Positions 1 to 8,928 of a stretch of DNA of 12,131 bases are shown piece after piece. This stretch comes from CBDTTW01 sp965363675. GTDB lineage: Bacteria; Bacteroidota; Rhodothermia; Rhodothermales; DASSAV01. Below the pieces are notes generated by a model. It worked only from the letters and a program-made list of their open reading frames with translations. It did no database searches and was not told the DNA's origin. How positions within the stretch are numbered: position 1 is the stretch's first letter; the number at the start of each line of letters is the position of its first letter. A program made the translations under genes and the position numbers. The DNA is taken from NCBI GenBank assembly GCA_965363675.1, contig CBDTTW010000091.1, positions 1 through 12,131 of the forward strand. Direction: 5' to 3'.

Positions 1-1
1 C

Positions 2-970
2 GGGATGGGCTTCCAGAACGTGGCGCGCCGCTACGAGACGACGGTCCCCTACCGGCCGGCTATGGTCGCCCTGGCGCGGGCCGCCTTCGACCAGGGCGTG
101 ACGTTCTTCGACACGGCCGAGGCGTACGGGCCGCACGAAGCGGAACGCATCCTCGGCGAGGCCCTGGCCCCGTTCCGCGACCAGGTGGTGATCGCCTCGA
201 AGTTCGGCTTCGACATCGACTTTGAGACCGGCGAGCGGCGCCCCGGGCGGAACAGCCGCCCCGAGCACATCCGGCAGGCCGTGGAGGGGATGCTGCGGCG
301 CTTGCGCACGGACCGCATCGACCTGCTGTATCAGCACCGGGTGGACCCCGAAGTCCCGATCGAGGACGCAGCGGGGGCCGTGAAGGACTTGATGGACGCA
401 GGGAAAGTGTTGCACTGGGGTCTGTCGGAGATGGGGCTGGGCACGCTGCGCCGGGCGCACGCCGCGCTGCCGGTGACGGCCGTCCAGAGCGAGTATTCGA
501 TGCTGTGGCGCGGCCCTGAGGCCGAGGTGCTCCCGACGTGCGAGGCGCTGGGCATCGGGTTCGTGCCGTGGAGCCCGCTCGGGGTGGGCTTCCTGACGGG
601 GGCCATCGACGCGCGGACGCGGTTCGCCCAAGGCGACATTCGCGGCGCCGAGCCCCGGTTTGCGCCGGAGCAACTGGCCCACAACGTCGCGCTGGTGGAC
701 GTGGTCCAGCGCTGGGCCGAGCGCAAGAGCGCGACGCCGGCGCAGATCGCGCTGGCGTGGCTCATGGCGCAGAAGCCCTGGATCGTGCCTATCCCCGGCA
801 CGACCGACGCCGGCCACCTGGCGCAGAACGTGGGGGCGGCGGCCGTCGCGTTCACGCCCTCGGAAGCCCTGGAACTGAACGCGGAGGTCGCGGCCATCGA
901 GATCCGGGGCCAGCGACTGCCCGACGCCGTGCTGTCGATGTCGGGGGTGGAGGCGCCGCCGAAAAAGTGA
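2..970 (+). CDS. Aldo/keto reductase, copy 1 (5' end cut off by the window)
   Basis: NAD(P)H-dependent reductase of the aldo/keto reductase superfamily, reducing aldehydes or ketones in the cytoplasm; the substrate is not evident. Numbered from the ATG at 5, the catalytic tetrad is visible: Asp36 and Tyr41 in FDTAEAYGP, Lys66 in IASKFGF and His111 in YQHRVDP. The C-terminal cofactor region is seen as VPIPGTT followed by NV. The ATG at 5 is almost certainly not the start. Its MGF aligns with residues 20-22 of the paralogue at 1507, the codon before it is an in-frame Gly as in the paralogue's core, and the first beta strand would be missing. About 19 codons therefore lie upstream of the window. 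It has no signal peptide in the visible part. The next gene, an exported NTF2-like protein, starts 47 bases downstream. Family assignment is firm; substrate is unknown. Confidence 0.93.
   Translation, partial: GMGFQNVARRYETTVPYRPAMVALARAAFDQGVTFFDTAEAYGPHEAERILGEALAPFRDQVVIASKFGFDIDFETGERRPGRNSRPEHIRQAVEGMLRRLRTDRIDLLYQHRVDPEVPIEDAAGAVKDLMDAGKVLHWGLSEMGLGTLRRAHAALPVTAVQSEYSMLWRGPEAEVLPTCEALGIGFVPWSPLGVGFLTGAIDARTRFAQGDIRGAEPRFAPEQLAHNVALVDVVQRWAERKSATPAQIALAWLMAQKPWIVPIPGTTDAGHLAQNVGAAAVAFTPSEALELNAEVAAIEIRGQRLPDAVLSMSGVEAPPKK
251..393 (+). repeat. Near-identical block shared by the two reductase genes, copy 1
   Basis: Compared base by base with 1798-1940 (constant offset 1547, no gaps), this 143-base block has one mismatch, at 263/1810. 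Bases 264-393 are identical over 130 bases. Shorter perfect runs occur at 188-220 (33 bases) and 530-569 (40 bases) at the same offset. The flanking coding sequence is much more diverged. Confidence 0.97.
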
Positions 971-1017
971 GGGCAAAAGCCGGGGACGATTCGGTAAACC
1001 TGTAAAGAGGGATTCCT

Positions 1018-1473
1018 ATGAAAGCATTCTTTCTCACGATATGCCTGGCGGCGGTATGGTTGCAGCCGGCGGGCGCGCAGCAGCAGGCGGCGACAAGCGA
1101 CTCCGCGAGCGCGGAGCAGGGGCTCCTGGACCTGTCCCGGCAGAAGTGGCAGTGGATGGCCGACAAGGACGTAGACGCCTTGGGCGCGCTGTTCCACGAA
1201 GAAGCCGTGTTCGTGCATATGGGCGGGAGCTGGGGAACGGCGCGAGAGCTTGAGATCATCCGGAGCGGAGGCATCCACTACAAGCATGCGGAGATCCAGG
1301 CGGCCTCGGCGCGGGTGATCGGCGCGACGGGCATCGTGCTGAACACGATCCGGCTGGATGCCGTCGTAGGGGGCAACGAGGTCAGCAATCCGTTCGAGGC
1401 GACGGAAGTGTACGTGCAGCAGGGCGGCGCGTGGAAGCTGGCGGCGCTCTCGTTTACGAGGCTTATGAGATAA
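1018..1473 (+). CDS. Exported NTF2-like (SnoaL/DUF4440-type) protein, copy 1
   Basis: A 151-residue protein with a signal peptide: residues 1-20 have a Lys, a hydrophobic core and a likely cleavage after AGA before QQQ. The mature part has the size and pattern of the NTF2-like fold: a helix with KWQWMADKDVDALGALF (43-59), the strand FVHMGGSWG (65-73), RELEIIRSGGIHY (76-88) and a C-terminal strand with GGAWKLAALSF. Such proteins can be small-molecule isomerases, cyclases or ligand binders; no function can be assigned here. The start is supported by an AGAGGG Shine-Dalgarno eight bases before the ATG. It sits between two aldo/keto reductases and has a paralogue at 3427. It is probably periplasmic, so it would not meet the cytoplasmic reductases directly. 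Confidence 0.85.
   Translation: MKAFFLTICLAAVWLQPAGAQQQAATSDSASAEQGLLDLSRQKWQWMADKDVDALGALFHEEAVFVHMGGSWGTARELEIIRSGGIHYKHAEIQAASARVIGATGIVLNTIRLDAVVGGNEVSNPFEATEVYVQQGGAWKLAALSFTRLMR
1147..1194 (+). repeat. Near-identical block shared by the two NTF2-like genes, copy 1
   Basis: These 48 bases match 3544-3591 with a single mismatch (1173/3570). They encode the WQWMADKDVDALGALF segment found in both NTF2-like proteins. Outside it the two genes are recognisably related but clearly diverged. Confidence 0.95.
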
Positions 1474-1506
1474 CGAGGGGCGCGGCCCCTAACGGAGGAC
1501 AGCGAC

Positions 1507-2499
1507 ATGCAAATCCGTACGCTTGGAGACGGCCTGACCGTCTCGGCCATCGGCTACGGCGCGATGGGGCTTAGCTTCGGCTACGGCGCGGCGACCGACG
1601 CGGCCGAGGGCGCCGCCCTGATCCGCCGCGCCGTAGAGGTGGGCGTGACGCTTTTCGACACGGCCGAGGTCTACGGCCCGTTCACGAACGAGCGTGTCGT
1701 CGGGGAGGCGCTCGCGCCCGTCCGCGACCGGGTCGTGATCGCCTCGAAGTTCGGCTTCGACATCGACCCGGAGACGGGCGTGCAACGCGGCGGGCTCAAC
1801 AGCCGCCCCAAGCACATCCGGCAGGCCGTGGAGGGGATGCTGCGGCGCTTGCGCACGGACCGCATCGACCTGCTGTATCAGCACCGGGTGGACCCCGAAG
1901 TCCCGATCGAGGACGCAGCGGGGGCCGTGAAGGACTTGATCGCCGAGGGCAAGGCGCTGCACTGGGGCCTCTCGGAGGCGGGCGCCCGCACGCTGCGCCG
2001 GGCGCATGCCGTGCAGCCGGTGGCGGCCCTCCAGAGCGAGTATTCGCTGTGGTGGCGCGAGCCGGAAGCAGAGATCCTCCCGACGTGCGAGGCGCTGGGC
2101 ATCGGGTTCGTGCCGTTCAGCCCGCTCGGCAAGGGGTTCCTGACGGGAAAGATCGACGCGGCGACGACGTTCGCGGACGGCGACTTCCGGAACACGGTCC
2201 CCCGCCTGTCGCCGGAGAACCGGGAGGCGAACCGGGCCTTTGTGGACCTGCTGAGGCGCATCGCCGACGAGAAAGGCGCCACGCCGGCGCAAATCGCGCT
2301 GGCGTGGCTGCTGGCGCAGAAGCCCTGGATCGCGCCGATCCCCGGCACGACGAAGGCGCACCGGCTGGAGGAGAACGTCGCCGCGGCCGACCTCGAACTC
2401 ACGGGCGAGGACCTCCGGCGGATCGAGGAACGCGCCGCCGGGCTCGAGGCGCACGGGGCGCGCTACTCCGAAACTGCACAGCGGATGATCGACCGCTGA
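1507..2499 (+). CDS. Aldo/keto reductase, copy 2 (complete)
   Basis: A complete 330-residue NAD(P)H-dependent aldo/keto reductase, a usual length for the family. The N-terminal strand (MQIRTLGDGLTVSAIGYGAMGL) is followed by the tetrad Asp51 and Tyr56 (FDTAEVYGP), Lys81 (IASKFGF) and His126 (YQHRVDP). The nucleotide-binding C-terminus has APIPGTTK and ENV. The start is supported by GGAGGA seven bases before the ATG. It has no signal peptide and should be cytoplasmic. It is a paralogue of the gene ending at 970 and shares a 130-base perfectly identical block with it, while the N-terminal loop is four residues shorter and many other positions differ. It lies 33 bases after an NTF2-like gene and 61 bases before a cupin fusion gene. 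Substrate is unknown; different substrate loops could mean the two copies have different specificity. Confidence 0.96.
   Translation: MQIRTLGDGLTVSAIGYGAMGLSFGYGAATDAAEGAALIRRAVEVGVTLFDTAEVYGPFTNERVVGEALAPVRDRVVIASKFGFDIDPETGVQRGGLNSRPKHIRQAVEGMLRRLRTDRIDLLYQHRVDPEVPIEDAAGAVKDLIAEGKALHWGLSEAGARTLRRAHAVQPVAALQSEYSLWWREPEAEILPTCEALGIGFVPFSPLGKGFLTGKIDAATTFADGDFRNTVPRLSPENREANRAFVDLLRRIADEKGATPAQIALAWLLAQKPWIAPIPGTTKAHRLEENVAAADLELTGEDLRRIEERAAGLEAHGARYSETAQRMIDR
1798..1940 (+). repeat. Near-identical block shared by the two reductase genes, copy 2
   Basis: Partner of 251-393, with one mismatch in 143 bases and none in 1811-1940. It encodes the region from NSRPKHIRQAVEG to AGAVKDLI, which includes the catalytic His. 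The block ends abruptly on both sides in protein-coding sequence that has diverged. Confidence 0.97.
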
Positions 2500-2560
2500 C
2501 CGAGGCCGCCCGAGGCCCCTTTTCCCGAACCGGCGCCCGCGCCGCAACCCCTGCACCGCT

Positions 2561-3379
2561 ATGATCCGCATTGCCGCCGCCGCCTTGGCCCTGGCCCTGG
2601 CCGCCCCGGTGGGCGCCGAGGCGCAGGACCGCCTGAACGTCGTCCGGTCGGGGGCCCCTTCGCAGGCGGCCCCGCCCGAGCGCTTCACGGGGGCCGTGCG
2701 GGTGGGCGGCCGGTTCGAGGCGGCGGCGCCCGGGCGCACCTACGGCGCGACGGTGGCCTTCGAGGCGGGCGCCCGGACGCACTGGCATACGCATCCGCTC
2801 GGCCAGACGCTCGTCATCACGGCGGGGGCCGGGCGGGTGCAGCACTGGGGCGGCCCGGTCCAGGAGGTGCGCGCCGGCGACGTGGTCGTGATTCCGCCCG
2901 GCGTGAAGCACTGGCACGGGGCGTCGCCGGGGGCCGCGATGACCCACGTCGCCACGGTGGAGCGGCCGGAGGAGGGGCCGTCTACGGAGTGGATGGAGGC
3001 GGTCACGGACGAGCAGTACGGCGTCGGGTCGCCGGCGGGGGGCGGGTCGGCGTCTCCGGCCGCCGGGGGGCCGTCGCGGGCGCAGCAGCTTTTGGGGGAC
3101 CTCGCGCCGGAGCCGGCCGGGCTCACCGACGAGGTGCTGTACGGGCGGGTCTGGGCCGACCCGGCGCTCTCGCCGCGCGACCGGAGCCTGGCGACCGTCA
3201 GCGCGCTCGTGGCGATGAACCGCCCGGACCAGCTCCGGTCGCACCTCGGCCTGGCGCTGCGGAACGGGGCGACCCGGGAAGAACTGATTGCCCTGATTAC
3301 GCACCTGGCCTTCTACGCGGGCCGGCCGAACGCCGTGACGGCCGTCGGGGCGGCCCGCGAGGTCTTCGAGCAGCCCTGA
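2561..3379 (+). CDS. Exported cupin plus carboxymuconolactone-decarboxylase-like fusion protein
   Basis: A 272-residue two-domain protein. Residues 1-22 form a signal peptide (alanine/leucine-rich, cleavage near AEA before QD). Residues about 45-135 are a cupin barrel. The first metal motif has His74, His76 and His78 (HWHTHPLG), Gln82 stands in the usual Glu place, and His117 and His119 come from PPGVKHWHG. A Gly/Ala/Ser-rich linker follows (about 155-172). Residues about 175-268 match the carboxymuconolactone decarboxylase (CMD) family: LSPRDRSLATVSALVAMN, then RSHLGLALRNGAT and ITHLAFYAGRPNAV. This domain has no Cys pair, so AhpD-type peroxidase chemistry is not expected. Similar cupin/CMD proteins are annotated loosely as decarboxylases or lyases; the reaction here is unknown. 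No strong Shine-Dalgarno precedes the ATG. The gene is the extra member of the second reductase/NTF2-like unit. Confidence 0.9.
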   Translation: MIRIAAAALALALAAPVGAEAQDRLNVVRSGAPSQAAPPERFTGAVRVGGRFEAAAPGRTYGATVAFEAGARTHWHTHPLGQTLVITAGAGRVQHWGGPVQEVRAGDVVVIPPGVKHWHGASPGAAMTHVATVERPEEGPSTEWMEAVTDEQYGVGSPAGGGSASPAAGGPSRAQQLLGDLAPEPAGLTDEVLYGRVWADPALSPRDRSLATVSALVAMNRPDQLRSHLGLALRNGATREELIALITHLAFYAGRPNAVTAVGAAREVFEQP

Positions 3380-3426
3380 ACGCCGACGGGGCCTGCCCCT
3401 GAACTTCACCTGAACCGGAAGAGCAT

Positions 3427-3888
3427 ATGAAAACGATTATGAAGACGGGACTTGTCGGGCTGCTGCTGCCGGCGGCGAGCGCGCAGGGAGCTTTCGCGCA
3501 GCAGGACGCCGCCGCCGAGGTCGCCGCGCTCTCCAAAGCGAAATGGCAGTGGATGGCCGACAAGGACGTGGACGCCTTGGGCGCGCTGTTCGACGACGCC
3601 TCGCGGTTCGTGCACATGAGCGGGACGTGGGGCAAGGAGCGGGAGATCGAGATCATCCGCAGCGGCAGCATCCACTACCAGCATGCGGAGGTGCACGACG
3701 TGGTGGTGGAGACGTTCGGGGAGACGGCGCTGCTCTGGAACCGCATTACGCTGCGGGCGCAGGTGCGGGGCGAGGAGGTAAGCAACGCGTTCACGGTTAC
3801 GGAGGTCTACCGGAAGGAGGGCGCCGCCTGGAAGCTGCTCGGACTGACGTTCAGCAGCGTGCGGGACACGCATACCCTCGAACACTAA
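3427..3888 (+). CDS. Exported NTF2-like (SnoaL/DUF4440-type) protein, copy 2
   Basis: A 153-residue paralogue of the protein at 1018. Residues 1-24 look like a signal peptide with cleavage near AFA before QQD. The mature part repeats the landmark segments: KWQWMADKDVDALGALF (39-55), FVHMSGTWG (61-69), EIEIIRSGSIHYQHAEV (73-89) and the C-terminal AAWKLLGLTFSSV. GGAAGAG seven bases before the ATG is a moderate Shine-Dalgarno. A second in-frame ATG five codons in could also serve and would leave a shorter signal peptide. Related NTF2-like proteins act on or bind small ligands; no catalytic residues can be named with confidence. It follows the cupin fusion gene by 47 bases and precedes the next gene by 19, so it is very probably co-transcribed with both. 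Confidence 0.86.
   Translation: MKTIMKTGLVGLLLPAASAQGAFAQQDAAAEVAALSKAKWQWMADKDVDALGALFDDASRFVHMSGTWGKEREIEIIRSGSIHYQHAEVHDVVVETFGETALLWNRITLRAQVRGEEVSNAFTVTEVYRKEGAAWKLLGLTFSSVRDTHTLEH
3544..3591 (+). repeat. Near-identical block shared by the two NTF2-like genes, copy 2
   Basis: Partner of 1147-1194 with one mismatch in 48 bases. The offset between these copies is 2397, while the reductase copies are offset by 1547. The 850-base difference is about the size of the cupin fusion gene that is present only in the second unit. Confidence 0.95.
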
Positions 3889-3907
3889 GCGCCTCCACGG
3901 AAAACCG

Positions 3908-4720
3908 ATGCCCCACCGCCGAAGCCTGATTTTGCACGCCCGCCGCCGCCTCTGGGCGGCCGCGCGGCCGGTCCTGGTCGTTGCGGGCGTGCTTTCACCG
4001 GCGCTCCACGCAGCCCTAGTGGGGGCGCGGGCGCAGGGCGCAGCGGGCCTTGACGCGTTCAACGGCTCCGTGAGCGTGACGAGCAAGGGCATCTCGACGA
4101 TTCCCAACCTGACGCTCGGCAAGCCGGCGGTCATTTTCTCGGCGACGGCCGAAAAGAAGGGCGTGAGCTTCGCGCCCGAGTTTCGGGCCTCGCTGGAGGG
4201 GCAGCCGTGGGCGTTTCTTTTCCGGTGGCGCTACGACCTGGCGCGGCGCGAGCGGTTCCGCCTGAACGTCGGGGTCGGGCCGTCGGTGTCGTTCAAGCCG
4301 GTCCAGGTCGCGGAGGCGCCCGGCGGCCGGGAGATCCTGGAGGCCCGGCGTTTCCTTGCCGGCGAGATCTCGGCGAGTCGCCGGCTTGCGGGGGGCCTGA
4401 GCGCCGGGGTATACCACCTGTACTCCTATGGCTTTGAGGCATCGACGCCGACCCACACGAACTACCTGAGCGCCGGGATCGGCCTTCCGGGCGTGGGGCT
4501 CGGGGGCGGGCTCGTGGTGGGCTTCCGGCCGCAACTGTACTACCTGAACCTCGACGGGAGCGACGGGATCTATGCCACGCTGCACACGACGCTCTCGAAG
4601 GGCGGCGTTCCGATGACGCTTGCTTCCCTCGTCAACACGCCCGTTCAGTCGAGCGTCGCGGGCGACTTGGGCTTTCTCTGGAATGTGAGTCTGGTCTATT
4701 CGTTTAACTTCGTCGATTAG
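3908..4720 (+). CDS. Exported conserved protein, candidate outer-membrane beta-barrel
   Basis: A 270-residue protein of unknown function. The N-terminus has many Arg residues, a hydrophobic stretch (about 20-38) and a likely cleavage after ARA before QG near residue 43. The rest has many short alternating strands rich in Gly, Tyr, Phe and Trp, for example GQPWAFLFRWRYDL (98-111), LNVGVGPSVSF (119-129), LSAGVYHLYSYGF (164-176), GLVVGFRPQLYYLNL (201-215) and the terminal NVSLVYSFNF. This pattern fits an outer-membrane barrel, though a soluble all-beta protein is possible. The segment GSVSVTSKGISTIPNLTLGK (53-72) resembles a conserved N-terminal stretch of Bacteroidota hypothetical proteins, from memory and unverified. 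It starts 19 bases after an NTF2-like gene and ends nine bases before the carboxylesterase, so it is surely in the same transcript. It might be an envelope partner of the exported enzymes. Confidence 0.75.
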   Translation: MPHRRSLILHARRRLWAAARPVLVVAGVLSPALHAALVGARAQGAAGLDAFNGSVSVTSKGISTIPNLTLGKPAVIFSATAEKKGVSFAPEFRASLEGQPWAFLFRWRYDLARRERFRLNVGVGPSVSFKPVQVAEAPGGREILEARRFLAGEISASRRLAGGLSAGVYHLYSYGFEASTPTHTNYLSAGIGLPGVGLGGGLVVGFRPQLYYLNLDGSDGIYATLHTTLSKGGVPMTLASLVNTPVQSSVAGDLGFLWNVSLVYSFNFVD

Positions 4721-4729
4721 GAAAACACG

Positions 4730-6406
<1,677 letters not shown>

Positions 6407-6475
6407 TTCGGGCGCGGCCGGACGGAAAGTCTTCCGCGAAAGGAGGGCGCGCCCCCACCCCTACGGAGGAATACG

Positions 6476-7483
6476 ATGACACACCTGCGCCTTTGGGCCG
6501 CCGTGGCCCTGTTGCACGGGAGCGTCTGCGCCCAAGCGGGCGGCGGGGGGCCGGCCGACGCACCGAGGGCCGCCGCCCTGACGGATAGCATGTATCTCGA
6601 CCCGGAGAACACCCTGGGGGATCTGCTGGACCATCCCGCCCTGAAGGGTTTTGCCGAGCGCACGCTGCCGTGGCACGGGCGCGCCTACGACCGCAGCCTT
6701 CCGCTGCGCCGCATCGGAACGCTGCTGCCTTATCACAGCGAAGTCGATCCGGCGACCGTGGTGCAGGGCCTGAACCTTTTGGTCGAGAACGCTCGCCGGG
6801 GGGCGCCGGTGTTCCACGAGATCTACGCGGAGGAGGAGCGCCGAAGGGACCCCGAATTGCGCGCCGCCGGCTTGTTTTTCTTTCCGGGGCGGGCCGGAGC
6901 GCCTTTTGCCGTGATTGCGCCGGGCGGCGGGTTTGCGTACGTGGGCTCCGTGCATGAAGGCTTTCCGTACGCCGCAGCGATCAGCGCCCTGGGCTACAAC
7001 GCGTTCGTGGTGGTGTACCGCACGGGTCGGGGCGGCCGCACGGCGACCGCGGACATGGCCCGGGCCATCGACTACGTGCTGAGGCATGCCGGGCAGCTCG
7101 GGGTCGCCCGGAGCGGCTATTCCGTCTGGGGCAGCTCGGCCGGGGCGCGCATGGCCGCCGCCATCGGCTCGCACGGCACGGCCGCCTACGGCGCGGGCGC
7201 GCATCCGAAGCCTGCAACGGTCGTGATGGCGTACACCGGCCACGCCGAGTACACGCGCGAAGAGCCGCCGACGTTTGTAGTCGCCGGAGGGCGCGACGGG
7301 ATCGCTCCGGCGGCGGCCATGGAGCGGCGCGCGGCGGCGCTGCAAGCAGCGGGCGCGGCGGTCGAGCGCCACGTTTACCCCAACCTCGGGCACGGGTTCG
7401 GCGCCGGCGTGGGCACGGAGGCGGAGGGATGGATCGGCAAAGCCGTCGCCTTCTGGGCCCGGCAGCTCGGAGGCTCCGGATGA
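6476..7483 (+). CDS. Exported alpha/beta hydrolase (acetyl-esterase/xylanase-like)
   Basis: A 335-residue alpha/beta hydrolase with a short signal peptide (1-20, cleavage near SVCAQ). The oxyanion-hole motif is PGGGF at 149-153. The nucleophile is Ser221 in GSSAG (219-223). The acid is probably Asp274 in GGRDGIAP and the base His306 in NLGHGFG. The order and spacing match esterases and deacetylases of the hormone-sensitive-lipase and acetylxylan-esterase-like groups. The N-terminal 130 residues (DPENTLGDLLDHPAL and onward) are longer than the bare fold and may form a cap or a substrate-binding extension. The start is supported by a strong GGAGGA Shine-Dalgarno six bases before the ATG, the best in the window with that of the reductase at 1507. 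It is the second exported esterase-type enzyme in a row after the carboxylesterase, 69 bases apart. Substrate is not known. Confidence 0.9.
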   Translation: MTHLRLWAAVALLHGSVCAQAGGGGPADAPRAAALTDSMYLDPENTLGDLLDHPALKGFAERTLPWHGRAYDRSLPLRRIGTLLPYHSEVDPATVVQGLNLLVENARRGAPVFHEIYAEEERRRDPELRAAGLFFFPGRAGAPFAVIAPGGGFAYVGSVHEGFPYAAAISALGYNAFVVVYRTGRGGRTATADMARAIDYVLRHAGQLGVARSGYSVWGSSAGARMAAAIGSHGTAAYGAGAHPKPATVVMAYTGHAEYTREEPPTFVVAGGRDGIAPAAAMERRAAALQAAGAAVERHVYPNLGHGFGAGVGTEAEGWIGKAVAFWARQLGGSG

Positions 7484-7624
7484 GCGGCGGCGGCAAAGCG
7501 TCCGGCGCGCCGAACCCCGCCGGGGCGAGCCGGGTTCAAGTGCAGCAAAGCCCGGCCGCCGGGGACGCCTTCCAGGGAAGCCAGGTCTACGTTCACACTT
7601 CATTATCACCACCAGAGATTCCGC

Positions 7625-8887
7625 ATGAAAAGTTTGCTCATCGTGTTTGCGTTTGCGGGCGTGCTGCTCGTCGGGTGCAGTTCGCCGCCGGCAGGGACGT
7701 CCTCCGAAGCTAACCGGGCGGGCGCCGCCGAAGACTGCGCGCCGCTGGACACCGCCAAGCGGGAAGCCCCCGAGCGGACGCCGGCCTTTCCGGAGCAGAC
7801 GCGCGCCTGCGGGGCCGAGTCCGGGGTGGCCTTCGAGGCGGCGGTGCTGACGAAGGCGCTCAAAAGCCCGTGGGCCGTCGAGCCGCTTCCCGGCGGGGCG
7901 CTTCTGGTGACCGAGAAGCCCGGCCGGATGCGGATCGTCTCGGCCGCCGGGGAGGTCGGGCAGCCTATCGCAGGGGTGCCTGCCGTGGACGACGACCGCC
8001 AGGGCGGTCTGCTCGACGTGGCCCTGAGCCCGGGCTTTGCCGCCGACCGGACGATTTTCTGGAGCTACACCGAGCCGCGTCAGGGAGGCAACGGCACGAG
8101 CGTGGCGCGCGGGGTGCTCTCGGAGGACGGGGCGCGCCTGGACAGCGTGCGGGTGATCTTGCGGACGCAGCCCACCTACGACAACGGGCTGCACTTCGGC
8201 TCGCGGATCGTCTTCGCCGGCGACGGGACGCTGTTCGTCGCCATCGGCGAGCGCTCGGACAAGGCCACGCGCCACCAGGCGCAGGAGCTGGGCAGCCACT
8301 ACGGCAAGGTGCTGCGCATCCGGCCGGACGGCTCGCCGGCGCCGGGCAACCCGTTCATCGGGCAGGCGGGGGCGTTGCCCGAGATCTGGTCGTACGGCCA
8401 CCGCAACCCGCAGGCGGCGGCGCTCGACGGGCAGGGGCGGCTCTGGGTCGTCGAGCACGGCCCTCGGGGGGGCGACGAGGTGAACCTGGCCGAGAAGGGC
8501 AAAAACTACGGCTGGCCGCTGATCACCTACGGGATCGACTACGGCGGCGGGCCGATCGTCTACGACGGCGGGCCGGAGGAGGGCGCCGGGACGCAGGCCG
8601 CCGGGATGGAGCAGCCGGTGTACTTCTGGGACCCGGTGATCGCGCCTTCGGGGGCGCAGTTCTACAGCGGGGCGGCGTTCCCGGCCTGGCGCGGCAGCCT
8701 GTTCATCGGCGCGCTGCGCGGCGCGCGGCTGGTGCGCCTGGCCCTGGAGGGCGACCGCGTGATCGGCGAAGAGCACCTGCTGGCCGACCGGGGGCAGCGC
8801 GTACGCGACGTGCGCGAGGGGCCGGACGGCCTGCTGTACGTCGTCACGGACGGCGGAGAGCTGTGGCGAATCGCGCCGCAGCCGTAA
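7625..8887 (+). CDS. Lipoprotein PQQ-dependent aldose sugar dehydrogenase (soluble GDH / YliI family)
   Basis: A 420-residue enzyme of the soluble quinoprotein glucose dehydrogenase fold (six-bladed propeller), oxidising aldoses to lactones with bound PQQ. The N-terminus is a lipoprotein signal with lipobox LLVGC and lipidated Cys18, so it is anchored in the envelope. A Ser/Ala/Glu-rich spacer (19-66) precedes the propeller. Family motifs are SPWAVEPLPGGALLVTEKPG (81-100), GGLLDVALSPGF (127-138), NGLHFGSRIVF (187-197) with the candidate base His190, SYGHRNPQ (256-263), EHGPRGGDEVN (277-287), NYGWP (294-298) and RVRDVREGPDGLLYVVTD near the end. It is shorter than secreted Acinetobacter-type GDH and closer to the aldose dehydrogenase branch. 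No PQQ biosynthesis gene is in the window, so the cofactor must be made elsewhere or scavenged. The SMP-30-like gene follows 41 bases later. Confidence 0.94.
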   Translation: MKSLLIVFAFAGVLLVGCSSPPAGTSSEANRAGAAEDCAPLDTAKREAPERTPAFPEQTRACGAESGVAFEAAVLTKALKSPWAVEPLPGGALLVTEKPGRMRIVSAAGEVGQPIAGVPAVDDDRQGGLLDVALSPGFAADRTIFWSYTEPRQGGNGTSVARGVLSEDGARLDSVRVILRTQPTYDNGLHFGSRIVFAGDGTLFVAIGERSDKATRHQAQELGSHYGKVLRIRPDGSPAPGNPFIGQAGALPEIWSYGHRNPQAAALDGQGRLWVVEHGPRGGDEVNLAEKGKNYGWPLITYGIDYGGGPIVYDGGPEEGAGTQAAGMEQPVYFWDPVIAPSGAQFYSGAAFPAWRGSLFIGALRGARLVRLALEGDRVIGEEHLLADRGQRVRDVREGPDGLLYVVTDGGELWRIAPQP

Positions 8888-8928
8888 GGCGCCTCGGCGC
8901 CGGTTTATCACCATTCAAGAGAACGCAC

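Noticed and set aside
331..1287. Long open frames on the - strand across the reductases, NTF2-like genes and esterases (also 1489-2739, 4016-5632, 6461-8914, 8908-10011)
   Set aside because: They lie antisense to genes with clear family motifs, and their translations are Arg/Pro/Ala-rich with no recognisable domain. This is typical of shadow frames in GC-rich DNA.
7870..8928. A long 5' extension of the SMP-30-like gene overlapping the sugar dehydrogenase
   Set aside because: The frame is open upstream of 8929, but it overlaps a well-supported gene and translates to low-complexity Arg/Gly/Ala sequence; the ATG at 8929 starts a standard signal peptide.
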